Shown: piece by piece, positions 12,256 to 24,060 of the stretch
How positions within the stretch are numbered: position 1 is the first letter of the stretch
How the letters are laid out: each line of letters starts with the position of its first letter
Position numbers and translations under genes: made by a program
From: Gorsachius magnificus
Lineage: Eukaryota; Chordata; Aves; Pelecaniformes; Ardeidae
Assembly: GCA_034008185.1 (NCBI GenBank)
Contig: CM067086.1
Span: forward strand, 68,866,286 to 68,930,285
DNA length: 64,000 bases
Direction: 5' to 3'
Notes under the pieces: model-generated
The model's database searches: none
Seen by the model: the letters and a program-made list of their open reading frames with translations, nothing else
What the model was told of the DNA's origin: nothing

Positions 12256-14309
12256 CTGATCTTGTTTTCTGTGGTGCAAATCCTACCCCAAGAGTATTTA
12301 AAGGTTACTCCTTTGTAGCTGACATAGATTGTGGTTAGAATTCCCTTCCTGTTGAGGAACCAAATAAAAAGTGGCCACAAATACACTAGAAACCAAAGCA
12401 GAGGCATCAGGTTTTCATATTTATCCCTGTTGCTAGAGCTGGGAGAGAGAAACTAATTAATTTGCTTAGGCTAGAATGCAAATTGGAGAAACCAAATCAG
12501 CAGGTGAAGTCTCTGCTCAAGGCCACACAGCCAAAATAAATTCACTGAATGGTATGTTTTCTCCTTAACAAATCTTACAATAAAGACCACGATGGGATCC
12601 GCCCCATGAAGAGCAGCTGCCTGGCTTAAAACAAACAAGCATCCTTGCTGTCATTTCTCTTGATAGCTAGGGAGCCTTCATTTTCCATTCTCTAATCCTT
12701 AAGACATGAATGTACTTAGGCTAAAAAATTCATTAAACATTAATATAAAGCCTGTTTTAACTTCTGACTGTTTGCTTCCCAAAGATAATTGTTTAAGAGA
12801 ATGAACTGTACTCCCTTTGCGGCTTTTCCATATATTTTTCAAAAAACTAATACCAGAATTATGAAAGATAGGAATAAGTACAGCAAAGTAAATTAAATCA
12901 AATTGCTAAAGCCTTGAGGAAGAGCTAATGCAAATGAATTAAACACATATAAGTTCCAAACAGCTACAGAGCAGGTTTCCTTCGGAGCATCGTTACTCTC
13001 GGAAGATGCCTGAGACAGCAGCACCTTCACTAGCTCTGAAGTCACTGTCTTGTAAAAACAAAACCCAGGAAAAATAAACTCTTAGCTCTGGCTACTCTCC
13101 TATATTGTAGTTTTTATCATCCCTTTCCTTTTCCATTACAGTTATTACCTGCAAAAGCGTAACTCCGAAATGAGCAACCAAAGTTAATTTTCTTTTTCTG
13201 TCACTGGGTATCATCTGCTCATGGATAGATGGAAATTCTGTCTTCTAAAGACTATTTTGACCTTAAAGGCAGGGGAAACTTTCATTTAAAAGCTATTTAT
13301 AAGGCTAAAGTATCGTATAAGTAAATAAACCAGGGGAAGAAGAAAGAGGGGCTGAATACCAATATATGCTAAAAGTCATTAAAGCCGAGCTGCCATAGGA
13401 AGGTGAGCGGAGAATTATTGTTCACTGAATAGCAAATATCAAATGGAAACAGCAAAACAAATGAAAGAAGCGGACATTGTTGCAAATTGTGGACCAGTTT
13501 GGGATGTCCAAGCAGTAAATGGGCTTATAATGGGAGAAGATGGCAGCAAAATCAACCATTAAAGGCTATTTAACACATGGACACAGTTTCCAGAAAGTCC
13601 CAGTCCCAATGCTGTCCAGTGCCCTCTGTGCTCCCCCAGGCAATGGGGACCACTGGAGGATGCTGGGCCAGAAGGGTCTTCAGCCAGATGCTCTTATGCT
13701 GTATTATTTTATAGGCTCATCCGTGTCCCGCCCAAAGTCTGTGATCATTTTCCCTGGATTTAAAAGTATATCCTGGTGCTGGCTGTGAGGGTAAAGGCAA
13801 TAGGGCTGAAGAGGTTATGGATATGGAATTATCACGGCTGGAATGGAAGGAAAACCTGGAGAGCTTACTTCTCAGGGCAGAGAAATGACTGGACGATAAT
13901 AAATACTAGTAAATTTGGTTAGTAATTTTTCTGATATCCATTATAGATCAGGATTTAGAAGGGATTTGGAAAGTAGGAACAATTGTTAGAGGAAAATACA
14001 AGACCATATGGAAAGGCAGATCAGGCTTGACGAGGTAAACAGCACTCCCTTAGAAGAAAGCTGAGATCTGGCACATTTTGTTTCCCAGGAATAACTCTTG
14101 TTCTTAAGCCAGCAGTTCCCTGCAAAGCTACTGCCGTGGGAAACTATTAGTGAAGCAGAATGAGGTGGAGGAATTGTACAGTGAGGGCAGCTGAAGACAC
14201 TATTGGGTTGTGTGGAAAGGGCAAGCATCAGGCTGGAGAGAGATATCAGTGGGATTTCTCACAAATTTATCTTCTTTTTTATGTTTTATTCTGTACCTGA
14301 GCACCAAGG

Positions 14310-14380
14310 ATAGTCATGCTGTGATGAAATTTTCTGATGACGCAAAATTGGGGGACGTTATCAATGGAAAGAAGGCTTGC
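14310..14380 (+). mobile_element. Old CR1 reverse-transcriptase fragment
   Basis: A short stretch encodes HAVMKFSDDAKLGDVINGKK, with the palm motif as FSDD at 14330-14341. This matches the position and flanks of FADDAKLGG in the copy at 2308. Similarity fades on both sides, so the limits are approximate. It may be an independent old insertion or a piece split from the copy at 14956. Confidence 0.6.
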
Positions 14381-14955
14381 GGTATTGAGGATTTAGGATT
14401 TCGGGCCATTTATTTGCAGTTATTTGTGGCTGCGCTGCAGTCCATGTACCAGTTAAGAATCTGGCTTCAAAATTATACAAAGCCGTGTGATATTTAATCT
14501 GCAGAGAGGAAGGCTCAGGCTGGTATCGATGGGATTTTGAATTGGTAGTTTCCACGTCATCTCTTCTTCATCAGTCATTTATTTTTTTTTGGGAAATCTC
14601 AGTCGGGGGCAGTTGTCCTCAGAGTTGGTATCTGCCATTTCATCAACCTGTACCACTGAGCCCTGGGTCCCGCCTCTGATACTGTCCACCCCTTCTGCCC
14701 CTCTGCTCAGCTTGATGCCAAATCGTGGTAGTCCTCTCCCAGAAATTCCAAACTTGGCATATACAAGATAAATGGTGATTATTGTACAAATACCTACAAA
14801 TATGATAGCTGGATGTCATGAGCTCTAAGCAATGATGGTTTAACAGGACAGTCTAAAAAATTTACCTTCATTTCAAGTACTGTGCATTCAGCCGGATTCT
14901 TGTCTAGGCAAGAGATGGTGAGCAGCAGTACATGTGCAAGTATGGTTCCAATTTT

Positions 14956-15893
14956 ACAGGAGCTGAGGGAATCTGTTTACAGCTTGCAGATGACACCAAG
15001 CTGAGAGGTGTAGTCGACATGCCATGATGGGATGTCATCCAAAGAGACCTGGAGAAGCTGGAGAGGTGGGCCTGTGTGAACCTCATGAGGTTCAACAAGG
15101 CCAAGTGCAAGGTCCTGCACCTGGGTCAGGGCAACCCCCGGTATCCACACAGGCTGGGGGATGAAGGGATGAAGAGCAGCCCTGCCAAGAGGGACTTGGG
15201 GGCACTGATGGATGAAAAGCTGGCCATGAGTCAGCCATGGGCGCTGGCAGCCCAGAAGCCAACCCTACCCTGGGCTGCATCAGGAGAAGCGTGGCCAGCG
15301 TCGAGGGAAGGGATTGTGCCCCTCTGCTCTGCTCTGGGGAGACCTCCCCTGGAGCCCTGCGTCCAGCTCGGGAGCCCTCAGCACAAGGAGGACATGGAGC
15401 TGTTGGAGCGGGGCCAGGGGAGGGCTACTAAAATGCTCCAAGGGCTGGAGCCCCTCTGCTCCGAGGCCAGGCTGGGAGAGTTGGGGGTGTTCAGCCTGGA
15501 GCAGAGGAGGCTGCGGGCAGAGCTGAGTGCGGCCGCTCAGGGCTTCAAGGGGGCCCAGAGGAAAGGGGGGGACAAGCTTTTTAGTAGGGCCAGCTGGGAC
15601 AGGACAAGGGGGGATGGCTTTAAACTAAAACGGCGTAGGTTTAGACTAGATCTAAGGCAGAAATTCTTTCCAGTGAGGGTGGTGAAACCCTGGCAGGGGT
15701 TGCCCAGAGAGGGGGTGGAGGCCCCATCCCTGGGACCATTCCAGGCCAGGTTGGAGGGGGCTGTGAGCAACCTGATGTGGTTCAAGGTGTCCCTGCTCCT
15801 GCAGGGGGGTTGGGCTGGGTGACCTCTAGGGGTCCCTTCCCACCCAAACCATTCTGTGATTCTATGATTGATTCTATGATTCCATTATGTAGG
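14956..15893 (+). mobile_element. CR1, group B, longest copy
   Basis: It runs from the palm motif region (LADDTKL, LADD at 14983-14994) to the tail of ATTCTGTG and ATTCTATG units. A frame of 248 codons (15076-15822) covers [42 protein letters not shown] and [28 protein letters not shown] octamer, which carries two CpG sites, is intact at 15529-15536. The 5' part of the element is missing. Confidence 0.93.
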
Positions 15894-17110
15894 GAATTAA
15901 ATATGAAGAGTCTGAAGGTTATTGGTATCTGTGATGGCCACCAATCAAGAACCTGAGGACAAGATGCTCTTGGAGGGATCATGGTAAAAGAGAGCTCCTG
16001 AGAGGAGCACGGTGCGGACTCGGTGAAGATCGTTCTCTTGCAGAGCTTGTCAAGGATTTTCTATTTTTATGTTTTATGTCTGTAAGGCAGCTCTTTTCAT
16101 ATGTATGCAAAGATTTCACATATCTTACTGACACAGGAGGCTTCCAGGATTTCCGAGGTGTGTGCTTTAAAGAGCCGGAATGTCTTGTCGCTCGCTGTTT
16201 TGCATCCCATTGTGAACGCCTGCACGTTTTTCATGCAGGTTACCTGATCTAAATAGCTGTGCTGACAAGAGCTCAGTGTCAACATTACTCTGTCCAGGTT
16301 GCCCTTATTCTTCTGCAGTGATTAAGTTATCAAAAGGCAAATGGGAGAGTGAAGTTGGGTTTTTGCGCGTGCTGTATGTTTGCTATCTTTTATTTATTTT
16401 GTATTTTGCTGGAATGAAAAGTCTGTTGGAGCTCATAGGTGCAAAGCTAAATTCTTTAAAATGCTGTTTAATTCAGGTTATGAGAAAGTGCCCCATCCTG
16501 TGCTTACTGGAATATCAAAACTACCACCTGAGTGGATAGAAAAGATTAACATGTGATTATATATTTGCTAAAGCCTGGAGGCAGCTGCTGAGATGGGGTG
16601 TGGAGGGGTTTCCATGTTGCTTCATCAATCCATCTTCTGCCACTGCAAAGTCAGGGTCCCCTGAACACAGGGTCGCTGCCTCAGCTCTGTGCCGGGGCCC
16701 TTGGTGCTTTCTGAGCTTTATCTAAACCGAGTCAAGGCTTTTATCACTTTTTCTCCCCATTCCTCTTTCAGAAGATCCTGTATGTTGGAGCCCATGGCTC
16801 CTGTGTGAGGCTTGGGAGGGCTGAGCCTCCTGGGCCGCAGGGGCGCAGGACATCTTGCCGCGTCTCGAGCGATGACGTCGGTGAAGCAGCTCGGTGTCTT
16901 TAAGTACTCGGCAGAAAATGTCAACAAGCAGAATGCAATGCTTTGGATGTGTACATTTCTGTGACTAGCTAATCGGTGTCTGTTGAGGTTGCATACTGAC
17001 CGGTTTTGAGTTCCCCTCTCGTGGGTGCCGGGTTACGCTGTGGTGCTCCCACCCTTCGGCGGCGGCTGATTAACTCCATCTCTCACCCTAATTCGCTTTA
17101 CGAATCTTCT

Positions 17111-17134
17111 GCTCTCCCTTCCCGTCTCCCACAG
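17111..17134 (+). other. Splice acceptor of the Ig exon
   Basis: An almost unbroken pyrimidine tract ends in CCCACAG directly before the exon. A plausible branch-point sequence (CCTAATT) lies about 45 bases upstream, near 17087. The site leaves phase 1, as expected for exons that each carry one Ig domain. Confidence 0.75.
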
Positions 17135-17404
17135 ACCCCCCCGCCGTGGAGCCCACCTTCCTGGAGATTCGGCAAGGCCAAGGCCGGAGCATCACCATGA
17201 GCTGCCGGGTCCTGAGGGCCTACCCCACCCGGGTCCTCACCTACGAGTGGCGCCTGGGCAGCAAGCTGCTGCGCACCGGCCAGTTTGACGTGCAGGACTC
17301 CACCGAGTACACCGTCAGCAGCCTCTCCCGCGACAGCTACGGCATCTACAACTGCAACATCATCAACGAAGCCGGCGCTGGCCAGTGCAGCTTCCTGGTG
17401 ACAG
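17135..17404 (+). CDS. MDGA2: MDGA2 exon, Ig-like domain (probably Ig6)
   Basis: This is one internal exon of 270 bases with phase 1 at both ends, encoding about 90 residues of an immunoglobulin-like domain. Reading from the split Asp codon it starts [12 protein letters not shown]. The Ig hallmarks are the first core Cys (MSCRV, about residue 24), the core Trp (YEWRLG, about residue 39) and the second core Cys in DSYGIYNC (about residue 74), with an extra Cys near residue 85. It ends SFLVT plus a split Gly. MDGA proteins are GPI-anchored neuronal surface proteins with six Ig domains, one FnIII-like domain and one MAM domain. They bind neuroligins and restrain synapse formation. The acceptor follows a strong pyrimidine tract and the donor is GTAGGC. 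The exon is GC-rich compared with the intron around it. MDGA1 is the alternative. I prefer MDGA2 from remembered family sequence, not from an alignment. Confidence 0.8.
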
Positions 17405-17410
17405 GTAGGC
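17405..17410 (+). other. Splice donor of the Ig exon
   Basis: The exon end ACAG is followed by GTAGGC. The +1 to +3 bases are standard and +5 is G, but +4 is G and +6 is C, so it is a moderate donor. The reading frame stays open past it for 44 codons, to a TGA at 17539-17541. Confidence 0.7.
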
Positions 17411-18866
17411 TTGGTGGCATTTCGGTGCGCCGAGGCGACGGGCTGAGCGTGCCGCAGGTCTGCGTGCCACTGGGCGACGCTCCTGCTCCAGCTAACGAAT
17501 TCCCAACGAGGCACAGCCCTCCAGGTAGAATCATAGCGTGAGGCGTCTGGTTTGGATTCTGGGGCAGGGCGGTAACAAAATAGGAGATTTAGCTTATTTC
17601 AGGGGGTTGGGGATAAAGATTTTTAGGTGCAAAATGTAAATCTGCCTTCTCTGCAGGCATCTGTCAATATGCTTTTGTGAGAGGCCTGGGAGAGTCATCA
17701 GGCAGCAAATTTCTTCCATCTGAATTTTGCAAGGAGGTTGAATTCCCCCTTCCCTTTTGGTACGCTCAGTGAGCTTGGAGGCCGGGGCAGGCAGACCACA
17801 GGCTCAGGCAACTTCAAGCTACTTGAAGTACAGAGGGGTGTGGAAATTCCTTCCTTTTCTCAAAAAGCAAAGGATTTTGTGAGGTTAGTACGCAAGATCA
17901 CAGACTCAGGGAGGATGTGCAACCCCTGCCGTGATATACCCATGTTGTGTAATCAAGGGGTTGAGCCAAACGTTGTATGTCTTTGATCTTTAGTGGCTTG
18001 GATCTGCATGTTATACTGGGTGTTTAGACGTGCAAGCCTTGATTCTTCCTCTACTGGAGATCAGTTACCATGACTTGGAGACTCAGTTGCCTGATGCTGC
18101 AACACCCTGTGCCTGCAGCAGATGTTGTGCCCAAGCTGAGGTCCTCTGCTCGCTGGAGTCACATCAGCTGTAGGTTCCCAACCCTCTAGGCTGGTTGTCC
18201 AGGCACGACATTGTTTTTTAGAATCACTGGAGGGAAAAAAAAGCATCTCTGTTAAGTGAACCAGCTCCTCCCAAGGTCTGCGGTGAGTCAGGAGGCCCTG
18301 TTCCTCTGTACCAGCTGAGAGGGGTCTCCAGCCGCCCGCCCTGCGTGGGCTCCCTCCGGAGATCCCAGCCTCCCTTAGGATATTGGAGCAGTAGCACTGT
18401 TTCAGCTCAAAATCCCTCCCATCAGTTGCTTGAAAAGGAAAGATGGGAAAAGAAACCAACAAGAAATTCAGAGTATGTAGAGGAGAGCTACCTTAGAAGG
18501 AACAACCCCCCCATCTTAGTTGGGATTTTATCCTCGTTTAACCGACTTAGGTCCAACTACGATCCAATCTAAATGAGGGTTTGCTTTTGGGGTTGCCGGC
18601 AGCCTAGCAGCTCCCTGAGCCCTGCCGTGGTTTAAGAAAATGGGCGTTATTATCTGCTACCAGCAGAAAGGGCCTGGATTTCATGGATGAACTGCAGAGC
18701 AGCTCTTGGGGACCCTGCTCTGCACAAGTCCTGAATATTGGGGTCGACCTTCCATACGCATCTGTCCTGGGAAGAAAGAAAAAACAATTTGATTGAGTTC
18801 CCCAGTGTTTTTCAGTAAAATTTGGTTTTATAGGAAAAGATGTGGGCCTGCTTTCATGTGGATACC

Positions 18867-18885
18867 TTTTTTTTTTTTTTTTTTT
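18867..18885 (+). repeat. Poly-T run (19)
   Basis: Nineteen uninterrupted T. It could be the reversed A tail of an old insertion, but no element is recognisable beside it. Confidence 0.9.
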
Positions 18886-21051
18886 CTCTTTTGGACTTGT
18901 TGAATGGCATCTTGTTGGCAAGGATTTCATTTCAGATGTGATGGGGGCACAGCGAGCACCCCGACAACCGACGGCTCTACTTCTTCCAAATGTAATCAAG
19001 CCTTTGGCTGACTTACCACTGAGAGCCCGCGTTGAGGGTATTTCCACAGCCACCAACTCCTCCAAATCTTAGGAGTTCAATCCAAAAGGTGGCTTCGAAG
19101 GCAACCAGAGAAACAGTCTTTTTCCTCAAATGAGTAAATGCAGTTCAATTTACTATTCATCATGCTTTGGACCCGACGGAAACCTATTCTAAGGCAATTA
19201 TTTTGCCAAGACTGGGGCAATCTGAGTGGCTTTCCGTGATTTATTGCTATGCCAAAGCAGGGCACGTTACTGAAAATTAGTACTAAAGTGGTTTTATGAT
19301 CTAGTGTCTCGCATCCCTCTGTGCGCCTTGCTCGGTTTTAGTTCACACCATTATGCGAATTTATGCTGTGTGGCTGGTTAAGGATGCTCAGAGTAACACT
19401 CAGGGTTATGACTTCCATGCTTTCCACAGTCTTTTAAGGTTAAACCCGACGCATTTAGTAAATATATTCTTTGACGCGCGGAGTTGAAGCTGCTCTCAGG
19501 GAAGAGCAGCAGCTGTATTCTGGTCCTCGGTCTCATCAGGACAGATGAGGTTAAAGCCCTGGGGAACTGAAAACGTGTAGCAGAAAAATGACAAAGTGGT
19601 TAAAAAGGAGGCTTACATTTCACCGGGAATGCGAAGATGGAAAAGAAATGGCTCACTTCATAGACACATGCATGGAGAAAAAAAGCCAAATAAATACCCA
19701 GTGGCAGGAATCTGGTGATAGTGGAGAGATTTTCCTTGGGGTGGAGCAATGGGAGTTGTTGTAGCCCATTTTTAGTTGGTTTTATTTCCAGGTTTTTGTG
19801 TAGTAGCAGCATGCTGCAATGCTCACGTCGCAGGGGCTGCAGAGAAGCATTGGTATGCTAAGAGAAAGCTTTTCGGTACAGTATTAAAAGCAGCCTGGAT
19901 GAAAAGATTTATACTGGCCCTGGAGTTTGCAAAACCTCTTTTTTACTGCATTTGTATTTTGAGCCAGATTTGAGGAGATGCAAGCAAAATAAATCACATG
20001 TGGAGAAGGGGGTTGATTTGTATCAGGTGGGCAGATCCGAGGCAGATTTAACCCGCTACCATCTTAAAAATAAATAAGAACATACAAGCAAAATTGTATC
20101 TGTGGGAAAGCAAAGTTGAGTTCACGCTACTCGCAGCTTCTTTACCTATATATTTTATTCAGTGGTTGCTAGTGCACATCATATCCAAAGAGCAACAAAA
20201 AGTACATTTTGGGCAATGTGTCATTAAATGCCTGCCAAGGCTGGAAATAAATAAGAAAAAGAAAAAACCAAACAAAAACCAATGCACCAAATGTCATGAA
20301 TGGCACAGGAGCGTGCATACAGGTGGAGGAAGGATTTGAGTGCTGGAGAAAGAGGCTGGGTGAGGGCCTGGGACGGCGGGGGCTCCTCCGGGGGCCGACC
20401 CAGAGCCCTCGCCGGGTCGCATCCTGGCTCCTGCCAGTCCAGGCCACCCCAGGGACACCTTTTTCACAGCATCTTGGGGTCTCTTCAAGGCAGGGGAGGT
20501 GGAACTCGATATTTTCTAAGTTCCCAGAGTGCAAGAGAGAGATCAAGCCAGCCCTGGCGTGGCTGTCAGAAGGGCTGGTGCTACAGCAGGGGTCGGTCAG
20601 CGATATTCTGCACACCCAAGGGAGCTATTTGGGATTAAGATTACCCGTAATTGAGGTTACCTGCCAAGTCTTGTTATAACACTTTTATCTTCAGCAGCTT
20701 GTACCGTTGGCAAGGTTTAACTGCTTGTGCTGAAATTCGCTCTGCCAGTGCCTGCCTCGGGCTGAATTGTTTACAAAAATTGTGTCCAAAGAGGTTTTTT
20801 TAAATAAGGGAGACAATATTTTCTTTCATCCCAATTAAATTCTTGCAGCTGTTTAATCGGCGTGTTTGGACGGGCCAGATACACATCCTTGAGGGATTCT
20901 TGCTTAAGTTACGTGGTGAAATCTGTCTGTCCAACTTTTATGGTGCTGGCTTGATGATGCCATATATAATTTGTGAGATACTAATTAAAGTAGTAATCCT
21001 AACATGGGGTAGTGCTAAACAAAGCGAGTAACGGCACTATGTTGACATTTC

Positions 21052-21381
21052 AGTACTTAAAGGGGGCCCATACGAAAGACGGGGAAAATCTTTTTAGTAG
21101 GGCCAGCTGGGACATGACAAGGGGGGATGGCTTTAAACTAAACCAGGGTAGGGTTAGATTGGATCTAAGGCAGAAATTCTTTACACTGAGGGTGGTGAAA
21201 CCCTGGCAGGGGTTGCCCAGAGAGGGGGTGGAGGCCCCATCCCCGGGAACATTCCAGGCCAGGTTGGACGGGGCTGTGAGCAACCTGATGTGGTTCAAGG
21301 TGTCCCTGCTCCTGCAGGGGGGTTGGGCTGGGTGACCTCTAGGGGTCCCTTCCCACCCAAACCATTCTATGACTCTATGAT
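21052..21381 (+). mobile_element. CR1, group B, 3' part
   Basis: Similarity begins near AGTACTTAAAGGGGGCCCA and ends after ATTCTATGACTCTATGA. The frame with [15 protein letters not shown] and [18 protein letters not shown] is open from 21012 into the 3' end. It lies between the Ig exon and the inverted group B copy at 22863. Confidence 0.92.
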
Positions 21382-22862
21382 CACATTAATTAATGAGCCA
21401 ATCTTTCATTATTTACTTATCCAGTCTTGCATCACACTTTCAGTGCTTCCAGCTGAGAGCAGCGTCAAGCCAATCGGCTGGTGATTACAGACGTTATAAT
21501 TGCTAGCTGCCAGCATGACCACAGGTTTCCCTTTCTTCAGAGCTTCACTGGTGTTACTGAATTAAAGACAGATCAGAGATCACTGTGAGCAAATCTGGGC
21601 CGTGCACGTACCCGCCCATGTCCCCGGTCTACCTGGGGGTGTCCACTTGGGCTGCTTGAGCATCTCCCATCTCCCTCCTTGCTTTCCCACATGCCCTGGG
21701 AAATTTGAATCTGAAGAGCTGGACACTGAATCATCCCTTCCGTACAACCCCAGCACCTGTCCCTGGTAGGAGCTGTGCGATTCCTCGTGTAGCCTTGCAG
21801 GAATATCCTTGCTGGAAACTTGTTCAGAAATCTCTCCCCCAGTGTTTCTTCCTTGCCCTCGGCACCACGCATGGTACCACTGTGGTCTGTGCAGCATCAA
21901 GCTGAAATCATGGCATTATTACCATCCAGCCCTCTATGAAAGCCAGGGTGCTCTTGCCACGAGGGCATCATCTTAAAATAAATTGCAGACGCTTGAATAT
22001 GCAGGGTATCAGGTTCTTCTCCGTGGCCCTGTTAGCTGAATTAAATAGTGTTCTGCTGGTTTTTATGGCTTCATTAATTCTTTTTTATTAGGGAAGTCCT
22101 TTTGCACTGAACTGAGGGACAGAAGTGTATGTTATTTGTATCTTCCCATTTTATTCTTTTTCTTAGGAACTCTATGGGATTCATGTAAAGCAACAAGCAA
22201 CAACCCTGTTTCAGAAAGCTCATTTGGAAGCAAATTCAATGCACTCTTTACCTGCACAGTCCCAAAATGTCAGGACTTTGCCAGCAAACCGTTCTTACTC
22301 TGCAGTGGCTTTTTCTCAGTGTGAAGGCAACTTCCCGAGCAAGCAGCTCAGCGTGGTTTTCACGTGCTGAACTGTACGTGTGTTGGCTGGAGGGCTTGCC
22401 TCTGGTGTCCATTCTGTTCCTCACTGCGCAGTTGCCCATCATGGAATGATTGACCAATGTCCAAACTGGTGGAGGGACATGCAGGAGCTGTGTGTTGTAT
22501 TTCTCTTTAAAAATGCATCAAACTCAGCAGTTTTTCTCCCCAGTTTCCAGGAACCTGTAGCTGCTTGTGCCAGACACTGGAGTCACTGTGGCTGGATAGC
22601 TCCGAGCAGTGGCCAAGGGATGCTGGGCGTTACTGAACCCTTGCTCGCAATAGTTACTTCTTGGGTTTTTTCCGAACCCATTTGTTGCTCCTCATTGTTC
22701 CAGCCAATAACTGCTAGCAGTTATTTGGGGCTTTACGTTATTTGTGAGTTTGGGTTGACCAGTTTGGGTTTTTGGTAATAGTTCTCAGATGAATATGGAC
22801 ACATTATGAAAGCTCATTGGCAAGTGTAGAGACATAGGGATCGAGACCTATCTAAAATATTT

Positions 22863-23663
22863 CATAGAATCATAGAATCATAGAATGGTTTGGGTGGGAA
22901 GGGACCCCTAGAGGCTACCCAGCCCAACCCCCCTGCAGGAGCAGGGACACCTTGAACCACATCAGGTTGCTCACAGCCCCGTCCAACCTGGCCTGGAATG
23001 GTCCCAGGGATGGGGCCTCCACCCCCTCCTGGGCAACCCCTGCCAGGGTTTCACCACCCTCAGTGTACAACATTTCTTCCTTAGATCCAGCCTAACCCTC
23101 CCCTGCTTCAGTTTAAAGCCATCCCCCCTTGTCCTGTCCCAGCTGGCCCTACTAAAAAGCTTGGCCCCCCCTTTCCTCTGGGCCCCCTTGAAGCCCTGAG
23201 CGGCCGCACTCAGCTCTGCCCGCAGCCTCCTCTGCTCCAGGCTGAACACCCCCAACTCTCCCAGCCTGGCCTCAGAGCAGAGGGGCTCCAGCCCTCGGAG
23301 CATTTTAGTCGCCCTCCTCTGGCCCCGCTCCAACAGCTCCATGTCCTCCTTGTGCTGAGGGCTCCCGAGCTGGACGCAGGGCTCCAGGGGAGGTCTCCCC
23401 AGAGCAGAGCAGAGGGGCACAATCCCCTCCCTCAACGCTGGCCACGCTTCTCCTGATGCAGCCCAGGGTACGGTTGGCCTTCTGGGCTGCCCACGCACAT
23501 TGCTGGCTCATGTCCAGCTTTTCATCCCCCAGCACCCCCAAGTCCCTCTCGGCAGGGCTGCTCTCCATCCTTTCTTCCCCCAGCCTGCGTGGATACCAGG
23601 GGTTGCCCCAACCCAGGTGCAGGACCTTGCACTTAGCCTTGTTGAACCTCATGAGGTTCAGAA
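22863..23663 (-). mobile_element. CR1, group B, inverted, about 800 bases
   Basis: Three ATTCTATG units lie at its 3' end (22863-22886 on the + strand). The 5' truncation is just before [14 protein letters not shown] near 23663. The - strand frame is open over 22971-23498. The GCGGCCGC octamer is intact at 23200-23207. It is a close, oppositely oriented match to the copy at 14956-15893, so the Ig exon sits between an inverted pair. Confidence 0.93.
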
Positions 23664-23954
23664 GAGCAGTCTTCCTAAACTACTTAAAGATGAACTGCTG
23701 AGTTGAAAACAATTCTTTGCCTGTTTTATGCCCAATGAGATGTATGCATGCACAGTTTAAATGAATATTTTCATTACTTTGGTAATTTTTAAAGCTAGAA
23801 GAGACCACCCTGACTTTCTGGTAGTGCCAGCTCTTTACGCACTCTCAGTTTAAGGAGGTTGAGAAATTCAGTAATCATAACTTAAGGGCAAAACCAGGCC
23901 CCTGGCAGAAATACCAAAAAGTACAATTTTGGCCCATTTGAGGTGTGTGTCAAT

Positions 23955-24060
23955 TCATAAAATCTTAGAATCACAGAATCGTTTAGGTTGGAAAAGCCCT
24001 TTAAGATCATCGAGTCCAACCGTTACCCTAACCCTGCCATCCCACCACTAAACCATGTTC
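23955..24060 (-). mobile_element. CR1 3' end, older group C relative
   Basis: On the + strand it reads TCTTAGAATCACAGAATCGT followed by TTAGGTTGGAAAAGCCC, the reverse of the group C tail. Divergence from the GAGCTTAAAGGG form suggests an older insertion. Only about 105 bases are present. Confidence 0.85.

Larger units (their letters stand above)
1..17134 (+). other. MDGA2: Upstream MDGA2 intron, 3' part
   Basis: This is intronic by inference, because it precedes a phase 1 acceptor and contains no other exon I can recognise. It holds CR1 copies and simple repeats, listed separately. Stretches where I see nothing I can name are 59-2307, 3234-4246, 4802-5411, 5973-7535, 7834-10593, 10727-11642, 12256-14309 and 15894-17110. 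In 59-2307 and 12256-14309 the sequence is AT-rich. The part at 9500-10200 is richer in CpG and has no repeat match. A promoter or a small RNA gene could be missed by eye. Confidence 0.6.

Noticed and set aside
22863..22890. Regular short repeats resembling a CRISPR-type array
   Set aside because: They are the 8-base tail units of a CR1 element, adjacent to each other without spacers.
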